Source of the DNA: a virus
Reading direction: 5' to 3' (one strand)
Length of the DNA: 35,253 nt
Virus record (IMG/VR): IMGVR_UViG_3300007522_000039
Location: 1-35,253 of that record
Position 1 is the stretch's first letter, and the number at the start of each line of letters is the position of its first letter. The notes under the pieces were generated by a model that worked only from the letters and a program-made list of their open reading frames with translations, did not search any database and had not been told where the DNA came from. Made by a program: the position numbers and the translations under genes. This document shows, in pieces, positions 9,082 to 18,057 of the stretch.

Positions 9082-11522
9082 CGGCGGGCCCGCCGCGCTT
9101 GCTCGACAGCGCCGCGCAGCTGATCATAGCTGATCACGAAATGCGTGGCGCCGGTCGGGTCGGCGCTGTCGGTCACGGTCTGATAGGTGCGGCCGGTCTT
9201 CACCTCGACACGATACACGCCGTCGCCGATGGCGATCAGGCTGGTGCGCCTCGCAGCTTGCGGCGACAGCGGCACGCCGCCGAACATCGGGCTGCCGCCG
9301 GACATCGCCGCCGCGGTCCATGCGTCGAAGACTGGGGGTTGCACCACGGCATCACCGAACGCCGCCCGGCTGGTGCTGGAGAACGGAATTGGCGGTAACA
9401 GCAGATCCGCGGCATCGTCCAGCACCCGCTCGAAGTCGGTGACAGCCACGCCCATCGGAACCCATGTCTGGCGCCCATTGACCTCATGCACACCGCCGGT
9501 CGGCTTGCCTTGCGCGTCGACGCCGGCGCCCATTGCAGTTTGCAGGGCGGCGGTCCAGATCTCGCCAGCGTTTTCGGGCTCGTCCTTGGGGTTCAAGCCT
9601 TGCGCTCGCGACGCATAGATCGCGTCGGCGGTTTTCAGGATCTCGACCTGGGCCGCGGCATCGTCAGGGAACGTCTCCGCCAGCAGCGCGCCGGTCGCCG
9701 CGAACATCAGCGTCTGGCGCATGGCCGCGGCGGGCAGCGTCACAGTGCCGGCCTCGATCGCGGTCTGACCGCTGAACGCGGACAGCGCCACGTCAGGGCG
9801 CCCGCCCGCGGCCAACAGCCCGCCAATGTTTCTGAACACCGGGTCATCACTGATCCCGGCCAGCGCGCGCGGCGCATCAGGGCCGAAGCCTTCGGCCAGC
9901 GCCGACGCCAGCCCGGCCCGAACGCGGGCGTCTTGGCCCGGGGCGACGGCGGCCTTGAGCTGGTCACGCTCGGCAGTGGTGAAGAACACCGGCGCGGCGA
10001 TGTAGCCGCGCGCCACCAGCGACGCGCCGAAGTCGCGGCGCGCGGCGAATGCCGTGGCCCATGCCGCGGGGTCCGACAGATCGGCGGGCAGCGCTGCCGC
10101 AACTCCCAGATCCAGCGCGGCGGCCTGCGCGATCGGGTCGCTGCGCCAGCCTCGGACGGTCGCGGCGCGCGCCGCTTCCATCGCGACCAGGCGATCGTTC
10201 TCAAAGCGCGACGCGATGGGCCGCGCGGCTTCCGCTTGGATTTGCGCCGCCTGCTCGGCGGGGGTCTGCGATGCAAAGCCGGGCAGCTGCCCGCGCAGCG
10301 CCACGCCTTCGACAAGCGCGGCATAGTTTGGCAGATCCTTGGCGGCGGGATTGGCCAGCAGCTTATCTTCGTCGGCGACTTGGCGGCCCGCCGAAGCAAG
10401 CGTCGCCGCATCGGCAAGCTGGGCGTTCAGCTCGGTGGCGCCAGCGCGCGCCAGGGCGGCCTGCTGGCGCACGGTGGCCTCGTTGATCGCTTCCATCGCA
10501 GTCAGCGCTCGGGTCTCGAATGCGCTGGTCACGGTTTTGGCGCGCTCTGTCTCGATCAGCGCCCCTTGCTCGTCAGGCGTCATCGCCGCAAAGCCGGGCA
10601 GCGCTTGGTTCAGCTCCACCGCAGCGACTGCCTCGGCATAGCTTGGGTGGCTCTGCATCGCAGGGTCGGCCAGGAGCGCGGTCTGGCCGTCCATGCTCCG
10701 GCCGGTTCGGGCGATTGCAGTCAGCGCAGACAGCTGCTTGCCCTGCTCCGCGATGCGGCGGGTGGCGGCCATCTCGTCAGCGCGAAGGCCCGCGGCGGTG
10801 CGTCGGTCAATCTCGGTGACGGCGCCGCGGCGATAGCGCTCGCGCGTGTCGGCGGCCAGCTCGGGCAGCTCGCCGCTGTCGATGCTTGCCAGCAGCCTGT
10901 CGGGATCTTCGGACAGCATGCGGATGGCGGCGGCTTCGCCCATCGTCTGGCTTTGCCGCTGTATCCGGTCCTGTGCTTGCGCCGGGGTAATGATCCCGGC
11001 GTCAACAGCGTCCATCACTTGATCGGCGAACTGGCCCAGCAGCGTCGCCCGTTCCTCGCGGTTGCCAATGCCCGGCGATGTGGCCAGCGCATTCGCGTGT
11101 TCCACAAGCAAGCCCAAGCCTTGCGCCTCGCGCAGCTGGATCGCGCGCTGACCTACGGCCAGACTGTGGCGTCCGGCCAGCTCGTCAAATGCCAGCCCCG
11201 CGGCTTCGCTGTTCTGCGGGTCCACCTTGCCAAGCGTGTCGGCGCGCAGCTGGGTCAGGCTATCGCGCCAGCCGGTGTCGATCGCATCGGGGTCGCTGAG
11301 CTTTTGCGTCTCAAGGCGGGCGATCGAAAGAGTGTTCGCGATGTCGACGCGGGCGCGGCCCAGATCACGCGACAGCCGGTTGGTCTCCAGCGCGACGCCG
11401 CCCGCGTGCAGCTGCTGGCCTAGATTTGCAACAGCGCGGCCGATGCCGTTGTCGACCGGCTGCGGCGCTTGCGCCAAGGCGCCGCCCGCAAGAGGCGCGC
11501 GCGGTATTTCGATCCGCGCCAT
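9078..11522 (-). CDS. Helical internal virion (core) protein
   Basis: The 814-residue product is almost entirely alpha-helical by composition, rich in alanine, glutamate, arginine and glutamine. Long repeating segments, such as TPDEQGALIETERAKTV and TPAEQAAQIQAEAARPI, are diverged copies of about 110 residues (near 320-430). No signal peptide, membrane span or enzyme motif is seen. Its place right after the small alanine-rich core protein and before the transglycosylase protein matches T7 gp15, a structural part of the ejection tube. The start shares one base with the preceding stop (TGATG). The function is inferred from order and composition. Confidence 0.72.
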   Translation of the reverse strand: MARIEIPRAPLAGGALAQAPQPVDNGIGRAVANLGQQLHAGGVALETNRLSRDLGRARVDIANTLSIARLETQKLSDPDAIDTGWRDSLTQLRADTLGKVDPQNSEAAGLAFDELAGRHSLAVGQRAIQLREAQGLGLLVEHANALATSPGIGNREERATLLGQFADQVMDAVDAGIITPAQAQDRIQRQSQTMGEAAAIRMLSEDPDRLLASIDSGELPELAADTRERYRRGAVTEIDRRTAAGLRADEMAATRRIAEQGKQLSALTAIARTGRSMDGQTALLADPAMQSHPSYAEAVAAVELNQALPGFAAMTPDEQGALIETERAKTVTSAFETRALTAMEAINEATVRQQAALARAGATELNAQLADAATLASAGRQVADEDKLLANPAAKDLPNYAALVEGVALRGQLPGFASQTPAEQAAQIQAEAARPIASRFENDRLVAMEAARAATVRGWRSDPIAQAAALDLGVAAALPADLSDPAAWATAFAARRDFGASLVARGYIAAPVFFTTAERDQLKAAVAPGQDARVRAGLASALAEGFGPDAPRALAGISDDPVFRNIGGLLAAGGRPDVALSAFSGQTAIEAGTVTLPAAAMRQTLMFAATGALLAETFPDDAAAQVEILKTADAIYASRAQGLNPKDEPENAGEIWTAALQTAMGAGVDAQGKPTGGVHEVNGRQTWVPMGVAVTDFERVLDDAADLLLPPIPFSSTSRAAFGDAVVQPPVFDAWTAAAMSGGSPMFGGVPLSPQAARRTSLIAIGDGVYRVEVKTGRTYQTVTDSADPTGATHFVISYDQLRGAVEQARRARR

Positions 11523-12181
11523 CAGCCGAATACCTTTTTATCTGCCAGCGCCGGCCACAGATCCGGCGCGTCGGTCAGCACGGCGCCCGCCGCGCCAACG
11601 CCGCCCGCGATCAGCGACGATGTGGCCAGCGCTCTTGATTGGCGGGCCGAGGCGGACAGGGTGGCGACGCGCGCGCCGCTGACGCTGCGCGCCGATTGAG
11701 AGGCGAAGGACATTTCGCGCGCGGCCTTCTCGCCCAATGCCAAAGCGGACGGGCTGTCGAGCAGCACGCCGTTCGCTGCCATCTGCGCCATCATCCGGCC
11801 GATCTCGGATCGCATCGCTTGGCGGGTGCGCCGATCCTCGACCTGGCCCATCGCGCGCGCGCCCGCTGCCTGCTGCTCTTGCGCAGCCGCGGCGGCGCGC
11901 TGCTGCTGGCTGGCATTGATCGCGCTGTAAAGCGTGCCGCCCAAGCTGGCGACGGTGCCGGCCGTCATCGCGAAAGATCCCAGCGTCATCCCAGCCGATG
12001 CGGCGGACGCGCCGGCAAGTGCCGCGGCTGAGATAGACGTGGCCGTTCCGACAGCCGCGCCACCGGCCGCAAGGCTGGCAGCGGCGGCGGTGACTGCTGC
12101 AGTCGTGGCGGCGGTGGCGGCGGCGGCGGTGCCAGCGGCGGCGGCGGCGGGCACGGCCGCCGCGAGGACGGGGAAGCACAT
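11522..12181 (-). CDS. Small internal virion protein, T7 gp14-like
   Basis: The 219-residue protein begins MCFP and then has about 90 residues of alanine/glycine/threonine-rich hydrophobic sequence able to insert in a membrane. A helical, glutamine-rich segment follows (SQQQRAAAAAQEQQAAGARAM). A conserved-looking part then reads RRTRQAMRSEIGRMMAQMAANGVLLDSPSALALGEKAAREM. That last pattern, a short disordered hydrophobic start followed by a GV.L.SGSA-like helix, is typical of the podoviral internal virion protein B that enters the outer membrane during ejection. The start overlaps the nozzle stop by one base (TAATG). Host-membrane insertion is inferred from the family. Confidence 0.72.
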   Translation of the reverse strand: MCFPVLAAAVPAAAAAGTAAAATAATTAAVTAAAASLAAGGAAVGTATSISAAALAGASAASAGMTLGSFAMTAGTVASLGGTLYSAINASQQQRAAAAAQEQQAAGARAMGQVEDRRTRQAMRSEIGRMMAQMAANGVLLDSPSALALGEKAAREMSFASQSARSVSGARVATLSASARQSRALATSSLIAGGVGAAGAVLTDAPDLWPALADKKVFG

Positions 12182-14418
12182 TAGCCGGACGCCTCCACAA
12201 TGGGGGTTAATGACAGCACGGTCATCGGCGCAGCTCCGACCGGGGCGAACTCAAGCGCGTTCGTCAGCGACCAGCCGATCGCCACGTTCGGATCATCAAC
12301 CCCAGAATATCCGACGGTCAGATCGCCGGGCACATCCGCGCCCGATCGCGTGCGCCAGTCCGTCATCACCTCGGGCTTGCCCCATTCCTTTTGAACGCCG
12401 CGGATGCGATAGGCTGCCGTGTCGTTCAGATAAACGCCTTGGCGGCGCGTCTGCACTTTGCGCCCCATCGGGTCGCCATCTCTCACGGCGGCATAAAGCG
12501 GCAAGGTGCGCACGCGCTGCTCGTCCAGGTGCAGCCCGATCACAGCGCGCGACACTGGCTGCGACAAAGTGATGGACCCGCCCGCCACAGTCAGCGGGCC
12601 GAACTGACCAAGATCCGTCCAAGCTAAAACCGCTTGACCATTCAGGTGATCCAGTCCGCTGAATGTGGCGGCCGGCGCTGCAGGCGTGGCCACGACAGCC
12701 GCATAAAGGTGTTCCGCTTCTGCGATGTCAGTGGCGCCGGTCAGCAGCCCCCAGAACGGGGCCATCTGCTCGACGTGGCGCCGGGCCTCGCCGCCAATGG
12801 TGCGCGCGACCACCAATGTCACGGCATCGTCGCCGCCACCGGCGGCCGCAGAGACGGACACGTTCTCGACCACGCCGCCCGCGACCGGCATGGTCGCCCA
12901 TCCCAGCACGTCCTCGTCCGGCTCATAGATCATCGCCACCAGATCGCCAGTCTCGCGCCACAGCCAGCCGATGCGGACCGGGGCCGATTGCCAGACGATG
13001 CCAGCAAACTTTCCAGCGCCGAGATGCCGCGCGGGCATGGACAGCTCGCGCGGCGAAACCTTGTCTTCGGTCAACGAATATTTCAATTCAAGGATGCGGC
13101 CACGATCTCGGCTGATGAAAATTGGATAGCCGTCCGGGCTGACGGGCTGCGCATCGTAGACGCCGACGCTCGACACAACGTCGAACCCAGCAGTCGTCGC
13201 GCTGAACCCCTCGCCTTGGACGGTGCTGCGCGCGGCTTGAAGCTCCCCCAGCGCACCGATCGCCAAACCTTTCGCGCCGCTCTCCAGCCACAGGATGCGG
13301 TTGATCCCACGTTTCGCGGCGATGGTGTAAGCGAATGCCAGGTCTGCGTCGGTGCCTAAAGTGAAGTCTTGGAACGCGCCGATCGCAGATGCCCAGATCG
13401 TGCGCGGCTCGCCGGGCGTGGCGGCGAAGACCAGCCGCTGATCATGCAGCGCGATGGCGGCGGGCCAGCCATATTCTGCCGACCATGCAGCGGCGGCCCA
13501 AGTCCATGCACCGTCGCCTGTCACCAGCTCGCCGGGGATGCGATCGACCACCACGGCCGTCGCCGAAGTGGCCGATGCCACGGCGGTGATCCGCATCAAT
13601 CCGGTGTCGGTGCTGACGAATTCCCAGGTGATGCCGCCCTTCTCGGACAGTTGGCGGCCCGACGTGTGGACCGGGGCGTTCACGCCGGTGGACGTAGGGG
13701 CGCCGCTCACGCTGTCGTCGTCGGATCGCCTGTAGACCCGGCCGTCGTATCGCATTTGTGCGTTGGTCGCGATCGTGGTGTTGCCCGTCCAGATCGGCGT
13801 GTCGTCCCAGTTGTCGACGCGCAGCGCAAACAGCCCGCCAACGTAGCCGGCGAGGAACACATCGCCGCCGCTCGCGGTGAGGGTCACGGTTCCGGTGGCG
13901 GCGCTGGCGACGATGGTGATGTCTTCGTCCAGGTTCCAAGCGCGAAACGGGCCGCCATCAAATACGGTCGCCGCGATCGTCCAGTTGTCCAGCGCAAACC
14001 GGCTGAGCTTTTGCGGCGGGCGCTCGCCGTCGACCAGAAAAATCACGTCGGCGCTTTGCACATACTTGAGGCGACGGATCGCAGCCAGATCATAGGGGAT
14101 CACCAGCTCGAAGGGAGACGCGCCGTCCATCACAAGCGAGCCATAGCGCCAAACGCGCATGTAACCAGCGGTGAATTCCAGCGTCACGGCATCCTCGGCG
14201 GAGAATTCAAACGCCACCAACACAGCGGCGGCATCGCCGCGGGTCCGGCCCAGATAGGACGTGCCAGGCGCGCGCGTGAACCCGCCCTCGACCAGCGGCA
14301 GGAAGCCCCGGCAGGTGGCGAGGCCGGTCTGGTGGCGCTGGTAATCGGTGCGGCCAGCCAGAAGCGGCGAGACTTCGCCCGACGAAAAGCTGCGCTGCGT
14401 TGGGGCGGATCTGGTCAT
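12181..14418 (-). CDS. Tail nozzle protein (tail tubular protein B-like)
   Basis: The 745-residue protein opens with RSFSSGEVSPLLAGRTDYQ, then CRGFLPLVEGGFTRAPGTSYLG. This signature is shared by podoviral nozzle or stabilisation proteins, in which a beta-propeller platform is followed by nozzle loops. The rest is beta-rich, with repeated tryptophan-containing strands (VRIGWLWRETGDLVAMIY at ~500). It should form the hexameric distal tail tube that docks to the adaptor encoded by the preceding gene and holds the fibres. I chose the ATG at 14418, seven codons inside the longest frame, because it makes a 4-nt ATGA overlap with the upstream stop. Confidence 0.87.
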   Translation of the reverse strand: MTRSAPTQRSFSSGEVSPLLAGRTDYQRHQTGLATCRGFLPLVEGGFTRAPGTSYLGRTRGDAAAVLVAFEFSAEDAVTLEFTAGYMRVWRYGSLVMDGASPFELVIPYDLAAIRRLKYVQSADVIFLVDGERPPQKLSRFALDNWTIAATVFDGGPFRAWNLDEDITIVASAATGTVTLTASGGDVFLAGYVGGLFALRVDNWDDTPIWTGNTTIATNAQMRYDGRVYRRSDDDSVSGAPTSTGVNAPVHTSGRQLSEKGGITWEFVSTDTGLMRITAVASATSATAVVVDRIPGELVTGDGAWTWAAAAWSAEYGWPAAIALHDQRLVFAATPGEPRTIWASAIGAFQDFTLGTDADLAFAYTIAAKRGINRILWLESGAKGLAIGALGELQAARSTVQGEGFSATTAGFDVVSSVGVYDAQPVSPDGYPIFISRDRGRILELKYSLTEDKVSPRELSMPARHLGAGKFAGIVWQSAPVRIGWLWRETGDLVAMIYEPDEDVLGWATMPVAGGVVENVSVSAAAGGGDDAVTLVVARTIGGEARRHVEQMAPFWGLLTGATDIAEAEHLYAAVVATPAAPAATFSGLDHLNGQAVLAWTDLGQFGPLTVAGGSITLSQPVSRAVIGLHLDEQRVRTLPLYAAVRDGDPMGRKVQTRRQGVYLNDTAAYRIRGVQKEWGKPEVMTDWRTRSGADVPGDLTVGYSGVDDPNVAIGWSLTNALEFAPVGAAPMTVLSLTPIVEASG

Positions 14419-15005
14419 CGCGTCGCCATATCCACCCAATCGGCGAACGGCTCGTCGCGGCCATCCCAGCGCACCGCCGAAGCCTGCGCACGATCGGCGC
14501 GCAGCGCGACGCGGTGCGCCACCTCCGCCTGATCGCGCAGCATGGCGGCGCGATTTGCCGAGCTGGCGAAGTTTGGCGACAGCGCGGCGGCCAGCAGCAG
14601 CGCCACGACATCCTGAAACTCGCCGGGCAGATCCGTTTCCTTGTCGACGGTCACGGTCGCGCGAACGGTCAGGGGCCCGGGCTCGTCCGCGCGCAGCAGC
14701 CGTCCGTCGATGCGCCAGGCGGTCAGCTCGGGTCGCACTTCGCGCAGCGCGAGAACTTCGGGCGGCAGGCGGTAGGTGTAGACCAGCGCCAGATCCACGG
14801 TGTCGGGCGTGATCTGGGGCAGCGACAGCAGCTTGGACGCGAACGACCAGTCGGCACGGCGCAGCGCGCCACTGATTGCGATGGGATACTGCGTTCGGGC
14901 GGCGCGGGCCTCGGCGCTTTCATCGCCAAACGATCCCAGCGGCGACGCCTCCATATAGCGAAAGGCTTGCTGCGCGATGGTGCTGGCGGCGATGGCTTGG
15001 GTCAT
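14415..15005 (-). CDS. Tail adaptor protein (tail tubular protein A-like)
   Basis: The 196-residue protein starts with TQAIAASTIAQQAFRYM and contains the pattern ALRRADWSFA, then ITPDTVDLALVYTYRLPPEVLALR. These are typical of the gp11-type adaptor that forms a ring between portal and nozzle in T7-like tails. It is followed directly by the nozzle gene, as in T7. An upstream GTG at 15017 would add four residues, but it sits within the ribosome-binding sequence GGTGGAGA, so the ATG at 15005 is the better start. The stop overlaps the nozzle start by 4 nt. Confidence 0.82.
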   Translation of the reverse strand: MTQAIAASTIAQQAFRYMEASPLGSFGDESAEARAARTQYPIAISGALRRADWSFASKLLSLPQITPDTVDLALVYTYRLPPEVLALREVRPELTAWRIDGRLLRADEPGPLTVRATVTVDKETDLPGEFQDVVALLLAAALSPNFASSANRAAMLRDQAEVAHRVALRADRAQASAVRWDGRDEPFADWVDMATR

Positions 15006-15029
15006 GGGTATCTCCACCGGGTGGGAACT

Positions 15030-15051
15030 GCCGGGGCCTTGCAGCCCCGGC
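15030..15051 (-). terminator. Intergenic hairpin (possible weak terminator or processing site)
   Basis: GCCGGGGC and its complement GCCCCGGC form a perfect 8-bp stem around a 6-nt loop in the short gap between the decoration-like gene and the tail adaptor gene. There is no T tract after it on the minus strand, so it may set mRNA stability or partial read-through rather than stop transcription outright. Confidence 0.4.
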
Positions 15052-15068
15052 CATCGGTCAGATGTCGA

Positions 15069-15527
15069 TCAGGCGTTATCGATCCAGGCGATGCAGAACG
15101 GCATGGTCCCGGCGCCGGTTGCGTTCGCCTCGGCGTGCGCATAGATCTCGATCGTGCCGCCCGGATCGGCCGCCATGCCCAGCACATCCCACAGCTCCTT
15201 GCCGTGGTTGGCATCGCCGAAAGCAAAGGGCGATTGCGTGGTCGCCGCGCTGATCGCCACGTCGAGGATCTGATCCTGGATCGCCTTCGATCCGATCACC
15301 GCCTGAGCGAACCCCCAGTTTTCAACATCGAACAACGTGTTCGGATGCATGATCGCGTGGCTCGGCACGCTCGCCAGCAGATACGACGAGTTGTCGCTAT
15401 CGCCCGCGACGTTGGCGACGCTGCCGACGGCGTGGCGCACAACGCCGCGCAGCGCATTGGGCATCGGGATGGCGCCAAGCGCGGCGGCATCCCGGAACAA
15501 GTTGGATTTGCGGTTGACGACAGCCAT
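15069..15527 (-). CDS. Probable capsid-associated/decoration protein
   Basis: The 152-residue protein lies directly after the major capsid gene. It has a hydrophilic N-terminus (VVNRKSNLFRDAA), a central loop with histidines (SHAIMHPNTLFDVENW) and a beta-rich C-terminal half. No known catalytic motif is visible. Genes of this size immediately downstream of podoviral capsid genes often encode decoration or head-completion proteins, which is my inference here. A good ribosome-binding site (TTTCAGGAGC) stands before the ATG at 15527. It is flanked on both sides by perfect GC hairpins, suggesting its expression relative to the capsid gene is tuned at the RNA level. Confidence 0.7.
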   Translation of the reverse strand: MAVVNRKSNLFRDAAALGAIPMPNALRGVVRHAVGSVANVAGDSDNSSYLLASVPSHAIMHPNTLFDVENWGFAQAVIGSKAIQDQILDVAISAATTQSPFAFGDANHGKELWDVLGMAADPGGTIEIYAHAEANATGAGTMPFCIAWIDNA

Positions 15528-15562
15528 GGTCGCGGCTCCTGAAACAAGGGGGGGGAAAGGGT

Positions 15563-15584
15563 CGGGCCGGGGTCAGCCGGCCCG
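15563..15584 (-). terminator. GC hairpin after the major capsid gene
   Basis: CGGGCCGG and CCGGCCCG form a perfect 8-bp stem with a 6-nt loop just after the capsid stop codon. On the minus strand it is followed by a weak pyrimidine run (ACCCTTTCCCCCCCTTG). It could be a leaky terminator or an RNase barrier that keeps capsid mRNA abundant. Confidence 0.45.
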
Positions 15585-15589
15585 CCGCA

Positions 15590-16498
15590 TCACTCGGTGC
15601 ATTCGATCGCGAATACGCCGCCGTCCTGCTTGCGCGCGCAGTCCATATAGCAATCGATATTCATATACGGCGTGTTGCGGGCCGCGGTGTCGTTCCACAT
15701 GCCGGACACGACATCCTGCCAAACGCCCAGCATGACCATCTCGGGCAGCCAGACCGGACAGGTGCGGGTGGTGCCCGAAAGCGGCAGGCGCTGGATCTCC
15801 ACGAACTTGAAGCCCATCAGCTGGGTGATCTTGCCGCTCTCCAGCTGCTGCAGCTCGAACGGGTTGAGCGATGAAGCGGTCGCGCTGGCCAAGCCGATCA
15901 GGTCGTCGGCCTGCTCCGCGCCGATCGCCATGACCGGCATCGCGCGGTCCATGTCGTTCTCGGCCAGGGCCAAGGCTTTGCGCACCGCGCGCAGCTTGGC
16001 CAGCGTCAAGCCGGCGCTGCCGTGAACGACGGTGTTCGCGGCGGGCAGGACGCTGGAACCAGACAGCCGCTTGCCGGTCATCACCCTGCCGAGGATGCCG
16101 CCGTCCGTCACGGTGCCGTTGATGTCAAGGCCAAGGATGATGTCATCGATCCCGCGCCCGATCGCGGCGGTGTGCGTGGCGATCAGCTCCGAGGTCGGGT
16201 TCATCGCGGAGCGGAACACGTCCTCCTTGTCGAGATACTGGCCAGTCTCGATCGGGTCTTTGTATTCCAGCCAGCGGCGCTCGCGGGCCGCCGGGTTCTC
16301 GATGTTGCTGCGGCGCCGGCCGCTGCCGCGCTGATAGTTCACAGGGCTGATCAGATCGGACGCCGGGATCGCTTCGCCGCTTGCGGGCTTTTCGGTCACA
16401 TACTGGCGCAGCTTGGAGCCGAATTGCTGCAGCGCCATGCTGACCGCATCGGACAGGCCGAGCTGGTGGGACGCTTCCACGCGGGTGTCGAAGGCCAT
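15590..16498 (-). CDS. Major capsid protein
   Basis: The 302-residue protein follows the scaffold gene and has the features of an HK97-like podoviral coat protein. These are a helical, charged N-terminal arm (residues 1-60), an acidic loop (YKDPIETGQYLDKEDVFRS), a central domain with ALALAENDMDRAMPVMAIG, and a beta-rich C-terminus ending in DCYMDCARKQDGGVFAIECTE. It should assemble the icosahedral shell with the scaffold product. The ATG at 16498 is preceded at the right distance by GAAAGGGAA. Upstream starts at 16504 and 16525 lie on or before that site and are unlikely. Confidence 0.85.
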   Translation of the reverse strand: MAFDTRVEASHQLGLSDAVSMALQQFGSKLRQYVTEKPASGEAIPASDLISPVNYQRGSGRRRSNIENPAARERRWLEYKDPIETGQYLDKEDVFRSAMNPTSELIATHTAAIGRGIDDIILGLDINGTVTDGGILGRVMTGKRLSGSSVLPAANTVVHGSAGLTLAKLRAVRKALALAENDMDRAMPVMAIGAEQADDLIGLASATASSLNPFELQQLESGKITQLMGFKFVEIQRLPLSGTTRTCPVWLPEMVMLGVWQDVVSGMWNDTAARNTPYMNIDCYMDCARKQDGGVFAIECTE

Positions 16499-16638
16499 GG
16501 GCATTCCCTTTCGACAAAAAACCAAAACAGAGGGTTTGTCGCAAGGGGTGCCCGGAACGCCGGACCCTGGCTCGCCATATCGCAGGCGTGGCGCGGCGGT
16601 CTGTTCCCGCTGTCAGCCGGACCGCTGGTGTGGCGGGT

Positions 16639-16669
16639 GCCCGGACATGGGGAACATTCATGTCCGGGC
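16639..16669. promoter_or_regulatory. Perfect 11-bp hairpin with TTGACA-like box upstream of the capsid gene
   Basis: GCCCGGACATG and CATGTCCGGGC form a perfect 11-bp inverted repeat with a 9-nt spacer in the 196-bp gap between scaffold and capsid genes. On the minus strand a consensus -35 box (TTGACA, 16680-16685) lies just upstream, but the matching -10 would fall inside the repeat (CATGAA) and is weak. It could be an operator-controlled promoter boosting capsid expression, an mRNA stability hairpin or a scaffold-gene terminator. The sequence alone does not decide. Confidence 0.45.
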
Positions 16670-16694
16670 CTACATCTTGTGTCAACCCATCAAA

Positions 16695-17735
16695 TCAGCG
16701 GGTGCTGGTCGCCAGCTTGATCAGCCGCTCGCGCATGGGCTCCAGCTCGCGCATCCGCTTCTGGTCCTTGGTGGAATAGGCCTTGCCATAATCGCCATCC
16801 GGGCCCGTGAACCGCTGCAGTTCCGCCTTCGCCTCCTGCGGCGTGGTCATGCCGACCGCGCCGGCGCCACCGACGAATGCATCATCGCCCATTTTGGCCC
16901 CGATGGTGGCGAACAGCCGCATGATCCCAGCGTCGCCGATCTTGGGTTTCAGCATCTGACCGATCGACTGGATCTGCTCAAGGTCCAGCCCTGCCTCGGT
17001 GGCGATCGCCTGCGCCGCGCCCTGCGCCTGTGCGATCTTGGCGGCGTATTGATCGCCCCAATCGCGCTCAAGCTCTTGGCGCATCTGCTGCGTGGCGTCC
17101 TGCAGCTCTTGGTTCGCGACATTGAACATCTTGCCCATATGCCCGGCGAACAGCCCGACGCTGGCGTTCACCTGGTCGGGCGTCATCCCCTGTTCGTGCG
17201 CCAGCGTGCGGAACGTGCCCTCCAGATCCGTGTCCCAGGACATGCCCTCGGGCATATCCGGCTTCGCAATGTCGTAACCGTCCGGCGCTTCGGGAATGCC
17301 GAACGCCTTGGCATTGGCGCGCATCCATTCGCTGGTTTTCTGCCCCTCGGCCGGGCGGTCCATCAGCTTGTCGGCGCCCTTGCCTAGCGCCTTCTCCGCT
17401 GCGATGTGCCCGCGGATCGCTTTGGGCAGCAACGCCGCCGCGTCATCTGTCAGCATCCCGCGCGCGCGCAGCCAATCGCGCTCGGGTCCGGTCAGCGTGC
17501 CCTCCCGCTCGTGCCAAGGCTTGGCGGGCGCAGCGCCATCGCCGCCCGCTGCGCCAGCCGGTGCGCCCGCCGCGGGGTCGCCGCCCGCTGCGCCCGTGCC
17601 AGCAGCCGCGCCGACCGCATCTGCGCCCGGGTCTGCCTCGCCAGTGCCAGCAGCTCCGCCCGCGCCCTCGCTATCTGGGGCGCGGCAGATTTCACGCCAC
17701 AGGCCCGCGGCCATCATCATCATCGTCAGTTTCAT
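16695..17735 (-). CDS. Capsid scaffolding protein
   Basis: The 346-residue protein sits between portal and capsid genes, the usual place for scaffold. Residues ~20-75 are an alanine/glycine/proline-rich, acidic, disordered region. Helical segments rich in glutamine, methionine and glutamate follow (for example ELQDATQQMRQELERDWGDQYAAKIAQAQ, ~205-235), and the C-terminal helix is basic (DQKRMRELEPMRERLIKLA), as scaffold proteins use to bind coat subunits. The ATG at 17735 has a good ribosome-binding site (GCAGGAGC) and lies 44 nt inside the preceding gene in another frame. It is expected to guide prohead assembly and then leave. Confidence 0.82.
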   Translation of the reverse strand: MKLTMMMMAAGLWREICRAPDSEGAGGAAGTGEADPGADAVGAAAGTGAAGGDPAAGAPAGAAGGDGAAPAKPWHEREGTLTGPERDWLRARGMLTDDAAALLPKAIRGHIAAEKALGKGADKLMDRPAEGQKTSEWMRANAKAFGIPEAPDGYDIAKPDMPEGMSWDTDLEGTFRTLAHEQGMTPDQVNASVGLFAGHMGKMFNVANQELQDATQQMRQELERDWGDQYAAKIAQAQGAAQAIATEAGLDLEQIQSIGQMLKPKIGDAGIMRLFATIGAKMGDDAFVGGAGAVGMTTPQEAKAELQRFTGPDGDYGKAYSTKDQKRMRELEPMRERLIKLATSTR

Positions 17736-18057
17736 GGTGTTGCTCCTGCATCATCGAGTGGATTTCAAAACGGTTGACGTGCATCAGCGCCAGCAGCTCC
17801 AGCGCCAGGTCGCGGCGGCCCGCCTCATAGGCCAATTCCTCGACCGTGGCGGACAGGATGTCGTCGCTGGTGCGCGGGGCCATGGCCAGCACGCGGCCCA
17901 TGGCCAGCAGATCGGCGCCCAGATCAGGCGACGCGGCGAACGCAGCGCGCCAGCGACGCGCGCGGCGCGACACGGTGCGCCGGATCGCCTCGCGGATCGA
18001 TCCATCGCGCTCCGTGATCAGCGCCCGAAACAGGATCGACAGTCGATCGAAGATCAT
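17692..18057 (-). CDS. Small head protein, possibly Bbp19-like
   Basis: The 121-residue helical protein is encoded between portal and scaffold. It begins with the basic stretch MIFDRLSILFRALITERDG, has SATVEELAYEAGRRDLALELLALMHVN near residues 70-95, and ends in an acidic tail (ETDDDDDG). The central EGRR-like motif resembles the small Bbp19 family found beside the portal in Bordetella phage BPP-1-like viruses; this match is by memory and tentative. The ATG overlaps the portal stop by 4 nt. The 3' end overlaps the scaffold gene by 44 nt, an unusually long overlap that gives the poly-aspartate and poly-methionine codons in the two frames. Confidence 0.72.
   Translation of the reverse strand: MIFDRLSILFRALITERDGSIREAIRRTVSRRARRWRAAFAASPDLGADLLAMGRVLAMAPRTSDDILSATVEELAYEAGRRDLALELLALMHVNRFEIHSMMQEQHHETDDDDDGRGPVA

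Noticed and set aside
9486-11423. 645-codon plus-strand frame
   Set aside because: It is antisense to the internal virion gene, has arginine/histidine/glycine-rich shadow composition and no ribosome-binding site.
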